From contig CM075101.1 of assembly GCA_037576195.1 (NCBI GenBank), positions 38,564,001 through 38,628,000 of the forward strand: a stretch of DNA of 64,000 bases, in the 5' to 3' direction. The notes beneath the pieces were generated by a model. The model ran no database searches. It saw only the letters and a list, made by a program, of their open reading frames with translations, and had not been told where the DNA came from. The translations under genes and the position numbers were made by a program. Numbering within the stretch: the stretch's first letter is position 1; every line of letters starts with the position of its first letter. Source of the stretch: Phytoseiulus persimilis (Eukaryota; Arthropoda; Arachnida; Mesostigmata; Phytoseiidae). Shown here in pieces: positions 25,001 to 37,931 of the stretch.

Positions 25001-28000
25001 CGATGAGCGTGTCGAATTAGTTCAGCGTGACACATTCGGGAAATTCTCGGTCCCCGGAATCTGGCGCTGAGTTGATCGCGAGGAGTCATTTCCACCGTTG
25101 CGGTCACGGACTTTCCGCCAAAACGAGCCAATTCGGATTCAAGGAAGAGTTATAAACGAGTCTATTTTTAACCGCTGCAGACACGCGGAGCGAAGGGAAA
25201 GGGCGCCTACTAGTGCTGGATTGCAAACGATCCAGAGCCTGCTTATTTGAAACGTTGCACTGCCCGTCGCCCAATCAATCATATTCGGCTGGACGCATAT
25301 TCTTAAACGCTTTGGGATGATCGTATCGATTTATTGATCCGATCGGCGGACGTCTGTAATTTCGGAAACTACCTTGACCGTGACGCTCACCTCCAACGGA
25401 TCCCTTAGCTCTCGAGTCTGGAATGGGACACTTTGGGATGGTATGCGTCACTCACCGATTCGAGGATTCACGTTAGATCCATCGAGCGTGTCACCGATTG
25501 TGCGCGGGAAGCTCCCTAGAATGCAAAATGCTCGATGCGTCATGAACAAAGCGAGTTAGCAGAGGAAGAATTCGGCGCGAATGACATGCACTGACATTTT
25601 ATCTCCCGGGAATCTTCATGCGCTCGTTTGGAACTCTTTGCTGTCAGTCTTGTTGGCGCGGTTCCGTCCTCCGATTGGATTATCCTTCATAATGACTATA
25701 TTCTAGTCGCCGATCCTCCTCTCCCGATAGCGAACGACAAGTTGAGCGAAGTTGTCTAAAAATAACCACTTCACAGGCTCGAGCCAAGCGAGTACATTTG
25801 ATATCTTGTCTTGCGGTCGCATGATTCTCAAAGGCCATTTTCTAGGTGGTTCCAGCTCAGTGCTGCGGCGCTCGACTGTTCTTGTCGGCCAGACAAAAAT
25901 TTACCACTTACAATGATCGGTTCTCCAAACTTACGCGCGAATACACATGGTTTACAGAACGACATTCTCGGAACTGAAGACTTCTGTGTTGACGCTTTCG
26001 CTGCTGTCGGCGCTTCCGTTGTCGTTACCTATGTCCGTTATAAAAACCTATTATTGTAGATTTTTGGCAGCACCGGTGTCGAACTGTCAGCGAAAAAATT
26101 GGCTACCCTTTGTTTCCAACCAGCTGGTACGGCTCTCGGAAAGAGTAAATTGGAGTCACCAAAACACCGAGACACGCGATTCATTTCGCCGATCGCACTC
26201 TGCGTCGGTTTTCTGGGGAGATGCGATAGCTCGGAGGTAAGATCGCAAACCAAAATCAACAGCAATCTTGTGGGTGGTGTGATCGCCTCAATATTGCATC
26301 ATTGTGAAACGCTCGACTAAGCTCCGTTGATTCTGAATGATTCACTTGATTCCAAGAAGAGGGATCCTGCGATGAGATCTTCATTCAGGTAACGGATTTG
26401 AGGGGGCTTCAGATCAACCCTCGGTGACGGTTCACGACGGCTCCGAAACTCATTCGAGAATCAACTAAGATGATGCGCTGAACTATTCCGAGCCAGCGAC
26501 AATATGTGGTTCCTGTCATTGATGCCGTCGTGTTAGAGTATTCACTGAATCGATGGTGAAATCCTGGAGTTATGTCAGGTGATGAAATGCGTGAGACAGC
26601 GATCTCTGAAGGAGCGAAGAAGTGCCCGAATCAGCAAGCTTGCTGCGCGGTGGGTTTACTTCAAGAGACGGTTCCACATGCGCGCCACGCGAGCTCTTCC
26701 CTATGGCTATGATGTGATGTCATATCGAAACTGAGAAAGCCATCTCGCCCTCTCTCGTCACTGCTTTATGTGTTGTGGCACAGCAAGGGTTGCGTGCAGA
26801 ACAGGAGTAGTGCGTGTGTTCGTGCGCTGAACTCGAGCTCCCGCAACTTCGAGTTAACATCATCCCTAGAGAACAGATTATTTTTCTTCGCAGTAGACAG
26901 CCGAAGAATGACTATCTGCAATGGCAACTTGTTAACTCCCGAATTCACTAAGGTATGGAAGTTTTGTTTGGCGTTGGATTTGAGATGCGGCGCGTGTTGG
27001 AGCGCGACGAAACCCGAGCTCTGAAATAACTTCGCTTCCTTCGTCGCCGTTGAGAGCCACTCCGTATCAAAACCATCCCTGAAACTCTCTGGGGTTTCCA
27101 TCCTGCTTGATTTATACGGTTTTTGCTGGCTGAATGTTCTGGTTGGTGTGGTCAGCTCCGACGTAGATGCAGTAGATCTTGAAATTTACCAGCATCTTGC
27201 GTGCGGATTCAGAGGGTCCACGATTCAATCAGGTCGACGACACTCCAACAGAAGGCTCCCGGCTACAGGCCTTCTATGGAGAATGAGATTCTCTCTCTCT
27301 CTCTCTCTCCGATAACCTTCGGATCCATCGTCTCTAGCGGATCGAAGTGTCCCGATCGCGGGGTATTGCCACCTCAATTCAACATCCAAGTCTCGGCAGA
27401 CCTTTCCCGAAGCGCGCGGCAATGCGAATCTGGAGCTGCTATCCTATCCCTACTCAACCTACCTGTGATTATCTATACAACGCTGAAGCTAGGCACCCGG
27501 GACCTGTGCGATTCGTCGTGGGACGAGTTGGAACAGAGGAAGGCTCGAGCTGTGAGCTCTACGTTCCGCGGTCGAGTTGGTCATAAAAAAAACTCGATGC
27601 GCAATTTATCCGTCTTATCGGGAGGTTGCGGAGCAGCGGTGTCGAATCTTCAATTGGGTCGTGGTGAAAGACGAGACGATAAGCACTGGCTGCGATTGCA
27701 GTCTGGACGCATATGGAACTTGCGGTCAATTAAAAGCTTCTTCGGAAGGTTGAGCGGCAGCCTCCCTCCCGCATCCGAACTCGGTGGAAGAGCATACCGC
27801 ATTATTTCGCGGTCGGACTATCGTGAGCTGACGGCCCGATCCCCGATGAATGTTCCAGAAGCCTTTTCTCCTGGAATTATTTTCAAACTCGCTCTAATTC
27901 TTGAACCTTCATGATGCTCAATCTGAGGCTCAAATCAGTCGAAGGAATAGGAGTCGGAGGTCACCGACCGACGGGAATCTTTGTTTACATCGAGATTACA

Positions 28001-29024
28001 TCTGAATCCGAATCGTTAAGCACGGACCGCAAGTGTCGTTCGACGTGGAGTCTGAATCGCCAGGCTGTGATTCCGATCAGTGCACCAGCTACCACAGCGG
28101 TTATCTTATCCAAGAGCTCGAAAAGTCATCCTACAGGATTATACAGGAGCATCTTCTCGGCTCTTCTCCTCGTTCGCAGATGAACACGGTAGTTCGGGGA
28201 AAGCGCAACGGCTATTCCGTTTTCTCCTGCGGACAAGGCCTATTGGAAACACAAGTCGTAACATTACGTCAACCTTGCCAAGCTGTTACGATTCTGGCTA
28301 TCCGCGTGGGTTCGACACTCAAGCAAAGAATTGCAAAACGTTCTCCTCTTTTGAAATTGAGCCCAATCGATACACGTTCAATTAAATGTAATATGTATCC
28401 TTCCCGGAATGGCTGTCTCCGTTGCCATTTATGCAACTCCGATTTCAACTGACGGGAATGCGTTCATATTTTCTGTCAGTTGCAACGAGCAACTCATCGC
28501 CTATTGTGGCACAGTATCGCTCGATCTCACTAAGATCTACTAGCGATCCCTGATCAACCGAACGATGGGATGCAGCAGGGACGGACTAGCGTTGGCATAG
28601 TGAGCAGTAGTTCCGAAGTTTGTAATACACCATCGAACCGTGGTTCGACAGCACTGAACTTCTGTCGATCCGAGTTCCGTGTTTGATGAACGGACATTCT
28701 GCTCTGATCAGATTTCTGCTAATCCAATTGACTTTCTCGAGATAATTCCTGGAATCCGAGATTCTGAAAGTCATCGATCCCGGGTTAGGGTTCTCTGGTC
28801 GGGAGAATCTTCCGTCGGGGAAATCCCGGACGAATGACGATCATCTTGGCTTCGGCGGTGTTGGGGATCTTTCGAGGAAATTGGTCCGGTGTTCCCGATC
28901 CGTGATGATGCCTCACCACGAAACGATGTCTCCTGCTCTCTGGACTGTAAATCAATTTTGACCAGAACCCCCTCTCCTGACCTTGGCGGTGTTTCGGTCG
29001 TTGCCGCTGGGTGTCACTCAATCG
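19020..29024. other. 10-kb gene-poor region
   Basis: I could not assign any exon on either strand. The longest open frames (27201-27914 plus, 237 codons; 24395-24847 plus; 28033-28452 plus) match no known family and show no supporting splice structure; in roughly 50% G+C DNA a frame of this length can arise by chance. A TC microsatellite is listed separately. Unrecognised lineage-specific genes or distal regulatory DNA for hexokinase remain possible. Confidence 0.35.
27290..27309 (+). repeat. (TC)n microsatellite
   Basis: About ten uninterrupted TC dinucleotides; they are read as a serine/leucine run in the overlapping 237-codon frame. Confidence 0.9.
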
Positions 29025-29032
29025 TATATATA
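29025..29032 (+). promoter_or_regulatory. TATA box, hexokinase promoter
   Basis: TATATATA followed by GAGAGAAGG lies about 135 bases upstream of the proposed hexokinase ATG. Initiation about 30 bases downstream would give a 5' leader of about 100 bases with no upstream ATG. Placement is inferred from sequence alone. Confidence 0.5.
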
Positions 29033-29160
29033 GAGAGAAGGCTTGAACAAAAAACACTTTTTGTCCAGAATAGCAAGTGCGGAACGATTCTAGCGTCTTG
29101 GGAACAACTTTCCACGATAGAGTCGCAAGCTACGCCGGCGAAGGGTTGCGCGAGCTCAAC

Positions 29161-31465
29161 ATGAAAATCCTCCATAAGATCGCTTCGATAGTGGCCGGAA
29201 AGTTGTGCAGTGCTCCGTTAGATCCTGTTAAACGATTTGAAGACATACTTAGGGTAGTTTCAACTGTTTCCATCCCTCGTGACATCCGGCAGCGATGTGC
29301 TGTGCTGAATCTCGTCTCAACCCTGTCGTGGACAAATGGAATCGTCTTGGGCGCGATTCGCTGCCTGTGTGGTGTCCCTCATTTCTTACCGATCTTCTTC
29401 TTTGCCAGGTTGAAGCCTTCACCCGCGACCTAGAAATCTCCAATGACGCTCTCGAAAAAGTCATGGCGGTGCTTCTGGTAGAGCTCAACAACGGCCTCAA
29501 GAAAGCTACCAATCCAAGCGCCGACATCAAGCAGTATATCACATACGTGCGAGATGTGCCCGACGGAAGTGGTAAGCGGCATTTCTCCCTTGAAACTTCT
29601 GAGATTCTCGTTGCTAGCTGCACAAAAAATGTTTCCATTATTAGCTCAGCCATTACTCGTTTAGCTGTGTGAGAACAGTTCTTCCGGTGTCGCGGCGTCA
29701 TGTTTGCTCGAGCTACTGGAGCTTGCCTGTGAGCAGTGACTCATTCAGTTTCTCAACGAAACTACCGGAATCTGCGCGCTGCATCTCCACAAATGTGGAG
29801 GTGGAGGAATGATTGTGAAGTCGGAACAGTCGGCAGGTCATGATCGATGTCGACTGCGACTGTTACGACCGCGGAGCCATCGAGCTAACTGTGATGCCAA
29901 GCGCATCCGGACACCGCTAGTTGGGTGTACCAGGAGCCGTCGATCTTGAATGCAACGGTCATGCGAAGCATCAAACGCCAATAAATATTTGGAATGTGGC
30001 CCAGTTTCCGGGCATCGACCGCATAGATAATTAGAATCGTAGCGAATCATTCGTACAAGGTCGTGAACTGGATTCACAACAAAGAGAGCTTTCAACGTGC
30101 TAGAAATTTAGAATTTGTGCTGATTTCTTGCTTTTTTGCTCGCAGAAAGGGGAAAATTCCTGGCCTTGGATCTTGGAGGAACCAACTTCAGAGTGCTCCT
30201 GATTGAGATCGATGGCGACAAGGTCAAAATGGACACTGCCATCTATGCCGTTCCGCAGGAAATCATGCTCGGAACTGGAACTATGCTCTTTGATCACATC
30301 GCTGAGTGTCTGGCCACGTTCACTATGGGTATGTTCCTTTGATATGTCCACATTCTGGAATTTATTCCTAAAATTCACTCGGTTTCACAAGCTCAAGGAT
30401 CTCACCGGGCTCAGCTTTCTGAAGGCGCTCCGCTAACCCCGCGTTGCATATTTTCCAGAGCGAGGAATCTACGGACAGCGACTTCCGCTCGGCTTCACAT
30501 TCTCGTTCCCTTGCCGCCAGGAGGGCTTGACGAGAGCTCGTTTAGTGCAGTGGACGAAAGGTTTCAAGTGTAAAGGAGTCGAAGGCGAGGACGTTGTGTC
30601 CCTCCTCAGGGAAGCTATTGCCCGACGTGGAGATGTCCAAATCGACGTGATGGCCGTCGTGAACGACACGACAGGAACACTGATGTCGTGCGCTCACAGA
30701 AACAAGGAGTGCCGTCTCGGCGTCATCGTCGGGACCGGTACCAACGCATGCTACATGGAGAAAATCGCCAACTGCGAACTGTGGGACGGCGACGATCAGG
30801 AACCACGTCAGGTAATCATCAACACCGAATGGGGAGCGTTCGGCGACAACGGTTGCATCGACTTCATCAGGACGGTTTACGACCAGGAAGTCGACGAGGA
30901 GTCCCTCAATCCTTCCAAGCAGAAATTCGAGAAGATGATCAGTGGCATGTACATGGGAGAACTCGCTAGAAAAGTCATAGTCCGTCTTGCCGCTGAAAAC
31001 CTCCTGTTCAACGGAAGGCTCTCACAGAAAATGAAGACACCGTACCTCTTCAAGACGAAATACATCTCAGAAATCGAGAGCGACCCGAAGGGTTGCTTTG
31101 AAGAGACTAGAAAAGTCCTCGCTAAGCTCGATCAAGTTGGCAGTGATGACGACTGCCAGTGCCTCAAGCTGGTCGTCTCGAGGGTGTCTTCGAGAGCTGC
31201 TCATCTAGTATCGGCTGCAATCGCCACTGTCCTGAACAAAATGAAACGTCCTCACACCACCGTTGGCGTCGACGGATCTGTTTACCGTTACCACCCGAAA
31301 TTCCATCAACTGATGGAAGCCAAAATCGCAGAACTCACCAACCCTGATTACAAGTTCGACCTGATGCTCTCGGAAGACGGCAGCGGAAGAGGTGCCGCTC
31401 TGATCGCGGCTGTTGCCGTCAGGAACATCGAGAGGGGGGGCAAGTCGCCTTGTATGGGTATATAA
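29161..31465 (+). CDS. Hex: hexokinase (single ~50-kDa unit)
   Basis: Phosphorylates glucose and related hexoses with ATP, the first step of glycolysis; cytosolic. Exons: 29161-29253, 29409-29571, 30146-30328, 30459-31465; all introns are GT-AG and phases agree, giving 481 aa, a normal invertebrate length. Motifs in order: [20 protein letters not shown] (phosphate 1), [15 protein letters not shown] (substrate loop), [25 protein letters not shown] with the catalytic Asp, [26 protein letters not shown], then the adenosine-site segments [15 protein letters not shown] and [12 protein letters not shown]. Exons 2-4 are certain. Exon 1 is chosen because CAACATG is the first ATG after a TATA box and its end (AGG/GTAGTT) is in phase with exon 2, but that donor is weak and the encoded 31 residues are not a conserved region. 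No duplicated mammalian-type second half is present. Confidence 0.95.
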
Positions 31466-32638
31466 TGTGTGCTCGAGGATACATTGGTCAATAGATCGAC
31501 GTTCGGATGCATTCACATTATTGACTTAGATAAGTTTAAAAGCGAAGCGCAACCACCAAATTCCGTATCTTAACACAATCTCAGTACGAGGCGCAATCTC
31601 ACCACCTGTATTGCTTTGTCTTTCAAGGCCACTTGTTGTTTTGAAGGCCCTCCGTGGTGCTTTTGGAGACTTCGACGTAGAAACAGTGTAGAGAACTGAA
31701 TGCGAATAACGTTGTTGCGAGGCCGCTCTCCTGCTAGCGAGCGAGCTGCCGGTGGGGATCAAACTTTCTCTTTGTATTCGTCTCACGGAAAATCCTGGAA
31801 ACGCCGTAACAGAATGACGATAGAGAGAAGCAGAAGAGGTGGGAGGGAACCAATCTAACGAGAACGCTGAATCGGGCTCCAACATGACACTGGGTACTAT
31901 GATATTCAGTCGCATCTGAACAATCGCGGCCGGTGATCAGTCGCAGCCCCGGCCGATGCAATGGAGTGACCATGAATGATGATGTGACAACACGTAGGCG
32001 GTTTTCGAATGGATTCGAAGAAAATTTTTCGCCGTAGCTGGCAACTTTGTTCCTATTATAGATAGAAAAATAACGTCAGTTACAGTATCGTCAGGTTTGT
32101 TAATGTTGATTGACAGAATCCGCACTGACATCAACAAATTCAGCGAACAGCGACGTTCATGTGACGAATATTAGGAGCGATGCATCGGAGAGGAAAACGT
32201 CAACGGAATCAACGAACATCCTCGCGAACAGAATCTCCTCGTTGGCAGCGGATTCGCTGAAATCGTTGCGAGCAACCCCAGACAATAAAATCCAGGGAGA
32301 CCCCCAGGAGTCTTCCAATTCTATGTACTTAAATACTGTTAGACCAGAGCCCGGCAACGAGTTGGTTTGAAGTTTGTTCCAATGCAGCAAGTTGAAACCT
32401 CTCGGAATGTTGTCGGAATGAATATCATCATTGGCAAGCCTGTCTTTCGTCTCTGGTCCTTTGTTGAACCGTTTCGGATGAGTCTTACCCAAGTGCGGAG
32501 ACGACGACGACCACGATTACAAAACATTAGGACTCGATTTAGATTGAAAACTTATATTATGTATTTATTCAATTTCGTGTCGGGGAATCAACTTCGACAA
32601 GGCTGTCACGTTGAGCTTCTCTACGAATAGTGGACGAA

Positions 32639-32644
32639 AATAAA
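32639..32644 (+). terminator. polyadenylation signal AATAAA (candidate)
   Basis: Canonical hexamer in the first plus-strand stretch after hexokinase that runs without another gene; it would give a 3' UTR of about 1.2 kb. Another AATAAA at 32284-32289 would give a shorter one. Which is used cannot be told from sequence. Confidence 0.4.
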
Positions 32645-32899
32645 TTTAGTTTCAATTAAGCTCGGCTGTTCGTTACGGCCAGGAATCGCCATCGAAAAAC
32701 GGGAGGTACGTTCCGCCCGAGGAGATTTCGAAATCGGGGAACAAATCACGGAGTGAAGGCTCAGGGCGCGAGAAACTTCGCAGAAGGTCCGGATTGAGGT
32801 GAATTCTGACCGGCAATTCGAAATTCAAATGAGCCGACTGAATCGGGAAATGGTTCGGTGGGGAGAATTTCTCTCTTTGGAGGATGCGGGGATGTCTAT

Positions 32900-33526
32900 T
32901 CAGGCTTCAAAACACCCCTCAAGGTTCTTGGGGTCTCGAGCTTTCGTCGCGCATTCGACAAACTTCCTGAAAAAAGGATCTTGAAGAGGCATTGAGGCGA
33001 TAACGTTCGACTTACTTAGAGGAACCAAGAGAGGTTTCAGCTCATCGAAATTCATGAAAAGCACCGCCGTGATCAAATGGACATTCCTTGCAGCATCTTC
33101 TATGCTTGTCACAATTTCTAGTACTTTTGCGTAAGCTGGGATTCGCGCTCCACGGAAGATATCACTCAGCTCCAATAATCGCCCAAAAACTACTTTTTCG
33201 TTGAGGGTGTTAATGTCGATCAGATCTTCCATCGCCGCATGTGAAATCCAATGATCATCATCATTCAGGAACTTCTCAAGCCATATTTCTAAATCTCCTG
33301 TTGCTTTGACGGTTTTCTGCAGTTCCTCGAGTAGTCGCTTCGGGTGTGTGTCCCGGCTTATGTTGGCACCATGAGCTGTCGCGAGTTTTGCTCGCTCATT
33401 GAAATCACCTGAGATCTTCACTAGCTGCTCAATGTCTTCCTCCTTGAAACTATGGAAGTTCAGATGGCTCACACAACAGCAAACTTCGATCGAAACTAAT
33501 ACTATAACACTCGAACCCAAATTCAT
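32900..33526 (-). CDS. orphan secreted alpha-helical protein, single exon
   Basis: A 208-residue frame starting at an ATG (33526). The N-terminus is a clear signal peptide (MNLGSSVIVLVSIEVCCCVS), and the rest is charged and strongly helical (for example RLLEELQKTVKATGDLEIWL), with one later cysteine at ECATKA and one near the end. I do not recognise the family; it may be a lineage-specific secreted protein. A near-perfect donor (GTAAGT at about 33017) and an acceptor (TTTTTTCAG, about 32970) lie 49 bases apart inside the frame. Using them would shift the frame and replace the last ~40 residues, so the C-terminus is uncertain. The ATG overlaps, by the sequence ATGA, the stop of another coding-like frame just upstream. 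No TATA box seen. Confidence 0.6.
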   Translation of the reverse strand: MNLGSSVIVLVSIEVCCCVSHLNFHSFKEEDIEQLVKISGDFNERAKLATAHGANISRDTHPKRLLEELQKTVKATGDLEIWLEKFLNDDDHWISHAAMEDLIDINTLNEKVVFGRLLELSDIFRGARIPAYAKVLEIVTSIEDAARNVHLITAVLFMNFDELKPLLVPLSKSNVIASMPLQDPFFRKFVECATKARDPKNLEGCFEA

Positions 33527-33870
33527 GGTAACTCTGGGTCCTTTGGAGGTGTAGACCTGTACTCGGCTGGCACATTAAGAATGACCCTCCTGGCGACCAG
33601 TCGAAAAATCCATTCGCGAGTGGATTTCCATAGAGAGTAGTCCGTGATGTTCAAGTCGTGGTTCCTGAGATTGGCCCATTCGTAGCTGACAAGCCTGAGC
33701 TCAGGGATGATCGGAATCTTGGCAGAAGCTCCAAGCGCACGTTACAAGTGTACGATGGCATTCAGAACTTCCGGAATGCGTTTGAGTCGAATTGAGTCGA
33801 AGTATCGCGGTATCATGTTGAGCTTCACCTTGAAGGAGGATCCGGGAAGTTCCGTGCATGGAATCTGATG
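33523..33870 (-). pseudogene. coding-like frame of unknown identity, possibly decayed
   Basis: On the minus strand a protein-like frame (KVKLNMIPRYFDSIRLK, then after one stop ELRLVSYEWANLRNHDLNIT and REWIFRLVARRVILNVP) runs down to the ATG of the orphan secreted protein, ending with a TGA that overlaps it. One in-frame stop lies at 33742-33744. Composition (alternating hydrophobic strands, few rare residues) looks like a real protein, but I cannot name a family. It could be a decayed gene, a misread exon with an unseen intron, or chance. Confidence 0.25.
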
Positions 33871-34375
33871 AGCAATTCATTCCCGAGCACTGACTGGACC
33901 TTCGAGTCGAATGGACTCTCGAGGCTCCCAGATCCGCATTATTCAGTCAGCTGACGATGACGTCACGGTTCTCCGTAAGCAGATTCTTCAACTGCACGCC
34001 GATTCCGGTCAGGAGCCCTACGAATGCGTTCAGATCTGGCATGATGCACGGAGGAGGGCAGATTCTGCAGTTCTGCGCAGCATCGGCCGTATCAATCAAC
34101 AAGTTGTGCCTCTCGCATACAGATCTCCAGGGCGTGCCTCGCGATTTCGTGCAGCTGCGACCTCCCAAGAGCGGAACACGCGAATCTCGGCGATTTTTTT
34201 GAAGCGTGCCGTCCCATCCCACTTTGCTCCGTGCGATACTCTTCGGCGGCTGATGATACGGAGCTGTGCGTACACGACGCCGTTTCGTGTATCGGACGAA
34301 TGAGATCAAGACCCCCGTGGCGGTTCCGTCCTCGGAAAACAACGCGATTCTTCCTGCTGTTGAAATCAATGTTCA

Positions 34376-37300
34376 TAGAATCCCCATGATTCTTCTCTCT
34401 GCAGGAAGATGGTCAGTGTAGAGTTACCCTCCAGGGTTCCCGAGTAATTTATGGAAGTCGTGGGTCCTCAATATCTCCAAGCGTGTCATTACAACGAATG
34501 CCCATTCATGAACTCGAGACGCGCTAGCGAGCTCCCTCCCATGGACCAGACCGATCCTCGGGTCAACCATAGATCTCACAGATCGTCGGAACGCAACCTC
34601 ATTGCACGGTACGATCCGCGAATCGATGAAGTCAGATTACGACCCAGCGGGCGGAGTTTCGCAGGGAGGGTCTCGAGCGCGCCGTTGTCGAGCAATCCAA
34701 TGTTGGGGCTTGAATCCAAGTCCACCCTGAGTGCATAACGACGATACAAAGAGACTAGAGGAATTAGCGGACTGTGCGATAACTCTCGCGGAAGCCAACT
34801 CTTAGCGTTAACCAGGGCAGGAATGTTGAACACCAAGACCAGGCAATATGACCGCGGGAATATGACATCGACATCAACTGTTCAAGATGTGGAGTACCCG
34901 GACAGACACGTAGTCTTGAGATGCGATGAGAGAATTTTCCCCCAGAGGAGTTTTCCTCCCAAATTGGACTCTCACCCGATAGCGAACATTGAGCATCGAA
35001 CATGAAGTTCTGCGAAGGACGAAGGCAACCCAAACTAACTGGGAGCGGCAAGATCTGTGAACGCAAGACGACTCACCCCTGTGGAAGATCGAAATAAATC
35101 AAACTCAAAACCAAACAGCTAATAAGGGTTTGGAATAACAGGACATGGAGGTTTCGGCCCTGAGATTTGGGCTCCGAGACATCCCGGCTATGAGAGTTCT
35201 CGGCCCAAATACTTTTCGGCTGTTTGGCCCCAGATTGGCTCCTGATTCGACTCAGCCATCAGAGCGGTGGTCAGTGCTGGGTGACATGCACAGCTGAGGA
35301 CCTTGAGCCGCAGGCCCGGAGTCGGGAATGGTTCATGCTTCCGGGGAGTGTATCGCCCTTAGTTCACTCCGACTGAGGAGCACATCCTCCGAATGCATCA
35401 GCTACCTGTGGGAGGCCTGTTCTTCAGTTAGGACGAACGGGTCGAAAATATTCAACAGTTTAAGGCTCCACGGAAGGCGGGATTTCTCATGGAGTCTCAC
35501 AAGAGTAAGGAGAGGCGGTAGTCCGAAAGAGGGACCCCTATGTACATTGAACGGTGTTTCGCCAGTTAGAACCAACAGCTCACCTTGGTAGTTTGGATAC
35601 CCGTGGTTCGAAGAGCCATGGGATCTATTTGTCACACTGTTTCTCCACGTTATATCAACTCTACTCCAGCACGCTAGACACAACCACTCCGCTCCGCTGG
35701 GGTAGTTGCGAGAAGTAGTATTGATTAGAGACGCCACCTGTTCCAGAATATTGGTCTCTGAGGCGCGACCAATAAGCTCGATCGAAAGTGCGGAAATTTT
35801 CCACTGAACAAAAACGGAACAGGAAACCTCTCGGCTGATTGGATCACGCGCAAATTTGTCGGGTCATCTGGTACATTACGGTTGCAGAAGCAACATTAAA
35901 CCGATGAGGGAATCGACGATTCGAGTTGACGGAAGTTCCGGCTTAGTGAGACCACGCCGGGAACAGATGCAAGGGATTCCGAAGCATCGTGAACATTTCG
36001 CTGCTTTTCTAGTTTTCGAGTGAGTTTCCAAGAATGCAATATCGCTCCTGAGCAGAGAGGTCACGTTGGGCCGGGTGTCCCCCTGACCTCTCTCTCGATC
36101 GATGTTTGAAAGAAGAGAGACGCGTACAGTGATCGATGAATCGCACAGATCATCTTACAGAGCGACTCAGAGTCGACAAACAACCGATGGAGTTCGCTCG
36201 ACTTTGATTCGATGCGGGAAAAGACGCCGCTCCCAGGAACCGAGCTCGAGCTCACGTCATTCGAGCCTCGAAAATCGCTGACTCCTCGACGGAATCCCGT
36301 CCTTTTCGAATTCTCTCAAGGGTGCCGGATTCAGAAACTCTTCCGATGACACCAAGTGATTCTATTGATACAAACAACCCGAATGTGAAGTCCCCGGGAC
36401 TCTGAAACTTCGTAGAAGTGTTTTTCGCATGGGCTGAGGAACAGTTTTCAATGGATGAAGCTTCCGGCATCCCTGAGGGAATAGGTAGGGAGATGGAAGA
36501 GGGCGCGTTGTCTTCGAGAAATCGGCGATTTTTGTGGCGGATACGATCACTCGCCGTTCATCGAACTCTGAAGCGATTTTCGCGCGAGAGCGGCATCCTT
36601 TCGCGCATCGAATCACAATCGAACGAACTCGATAGGTTGGCATTTGTGGTCTGCACGGGTGGTCGAAGGCGAAACCTTCCCGAAAAAAATTAGTCGACTC
36701 TGAGCCGCACTTGAGACGCAGCTCCCGACTGCTCTGCGCGATTCGAAATCCGAAATACGCATCATTTCTCTTGCTATGGATCCGACAGAAGAATGCCGGA
36801 TCGCACCATTTGCCGGAGAGTCCTGTGGAATCATGCGCCAGTGCTTCAGGTCGAAAGGAGCCCCTGTATTTCAGTCATGAAACATATTCGTTGGACATAT
36901 CGGAAGTAAGAGTTGAAAGCTCAACATTGAGCCGACAGCGCTTAGTCTTTAGTGGTGGCGGTCACAAAGTTCAACTGATCAAGCCCTTGCGCCGTCGGCT
37001 TTGTCGATTGAGATTTGTTCCAATAATGGCTCTTACATTCCTCAATGGATCATCAGACGGGATATAAAGCGGCGAATTGAGACGGTATCGCGACGGGAAT
37101 GAGATCATTCAAAAGTGCTTTGAATTTTCCATCCGATTGACTTCATCATGGCCGTCAGGAACCATTCCGGCTAGCCCAGAGCAGACGCGCGCGTGTGATA
37201 GCACCGAAGCTCTCTACAATGGCGCTCTTACCCGTTACACTTTCCCCTGCCCACCACAACAGCATTACTGTTCTTGGTTGCGACCGCGCTACTCGAACCA

Positions 37301-37931
37301 ACGTGTGTTCGGTTGTTCATTATAATCACTGAGTTCCGTTGAATCGAGCTCTGATCCACCTGTCAATCGTCACTCCATGGGCTGTGTCATCGAATCGGCG
37401 TAACCGTGCTACGTGAATCGAACGGCCAGAACGCTTATGAATGGAACACCTCGAAACGTTCTCCGCTAGCGCGAGCGTTCACGCCAACGAACCGTTCAGA
37501 AAGTGGCCGCCGTGTGCTACTGCAGAGGGAAGTGCCAGGAGTCCTTCCAGCTGTGTGGCTCCGGTCATCTGCTGCCCGTGAGAGTGCGCGAGTGAAAGTG
37601 TTGTTTCGTGTTATTGCAAGCGCATCGTCGAGTCCAACACTAGTCCGATTCGCCGCCGCTGTTCACAGTCGATGGAGCTGTTTGATTAGCGCACTCCCGT
37701 ATCAGAGCCGGTCGCAAGCAACGGGGCCGTGCCTCTATTGAGCCAATGATTTATTCGTTCGGAAGTTTCTCCAGAAGGAAGACATAGTGGAGAGAAGAAA
37801 CTTCACGTCAGTCCACCGCGTCGCTGTTCCATCGAATGCATCAACGAAGTGGAGGATGTTCCCGTGACCACTGAATCTAAACATAACCTTCGCGACCTTT
37901 GTGTGCACTTGCCGCCAGCTCCTCCCGCGAG
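34376..37931. other. intergenic, no gene seen
   Basis: No assignable exon on either strand; overlapping short frames only. The last few hundred bases presumably carry the lipase promoter and leader, but no TATA box or initiator stands out. Confidence 0.35.

Noticed and set aside
27201-27914. 237-codon plus-strand frame
   Set aside because: No domain, no splice context, contains a TC microsatellite read as Ser/Leu, and is within chance range for low-stop DNA.
37899-37931. Upstream start for the lipase
   Set aside because: The extension begins with TTG; the first ATG is at 37932 and precedes the conserved patatin start by about 20 residues.
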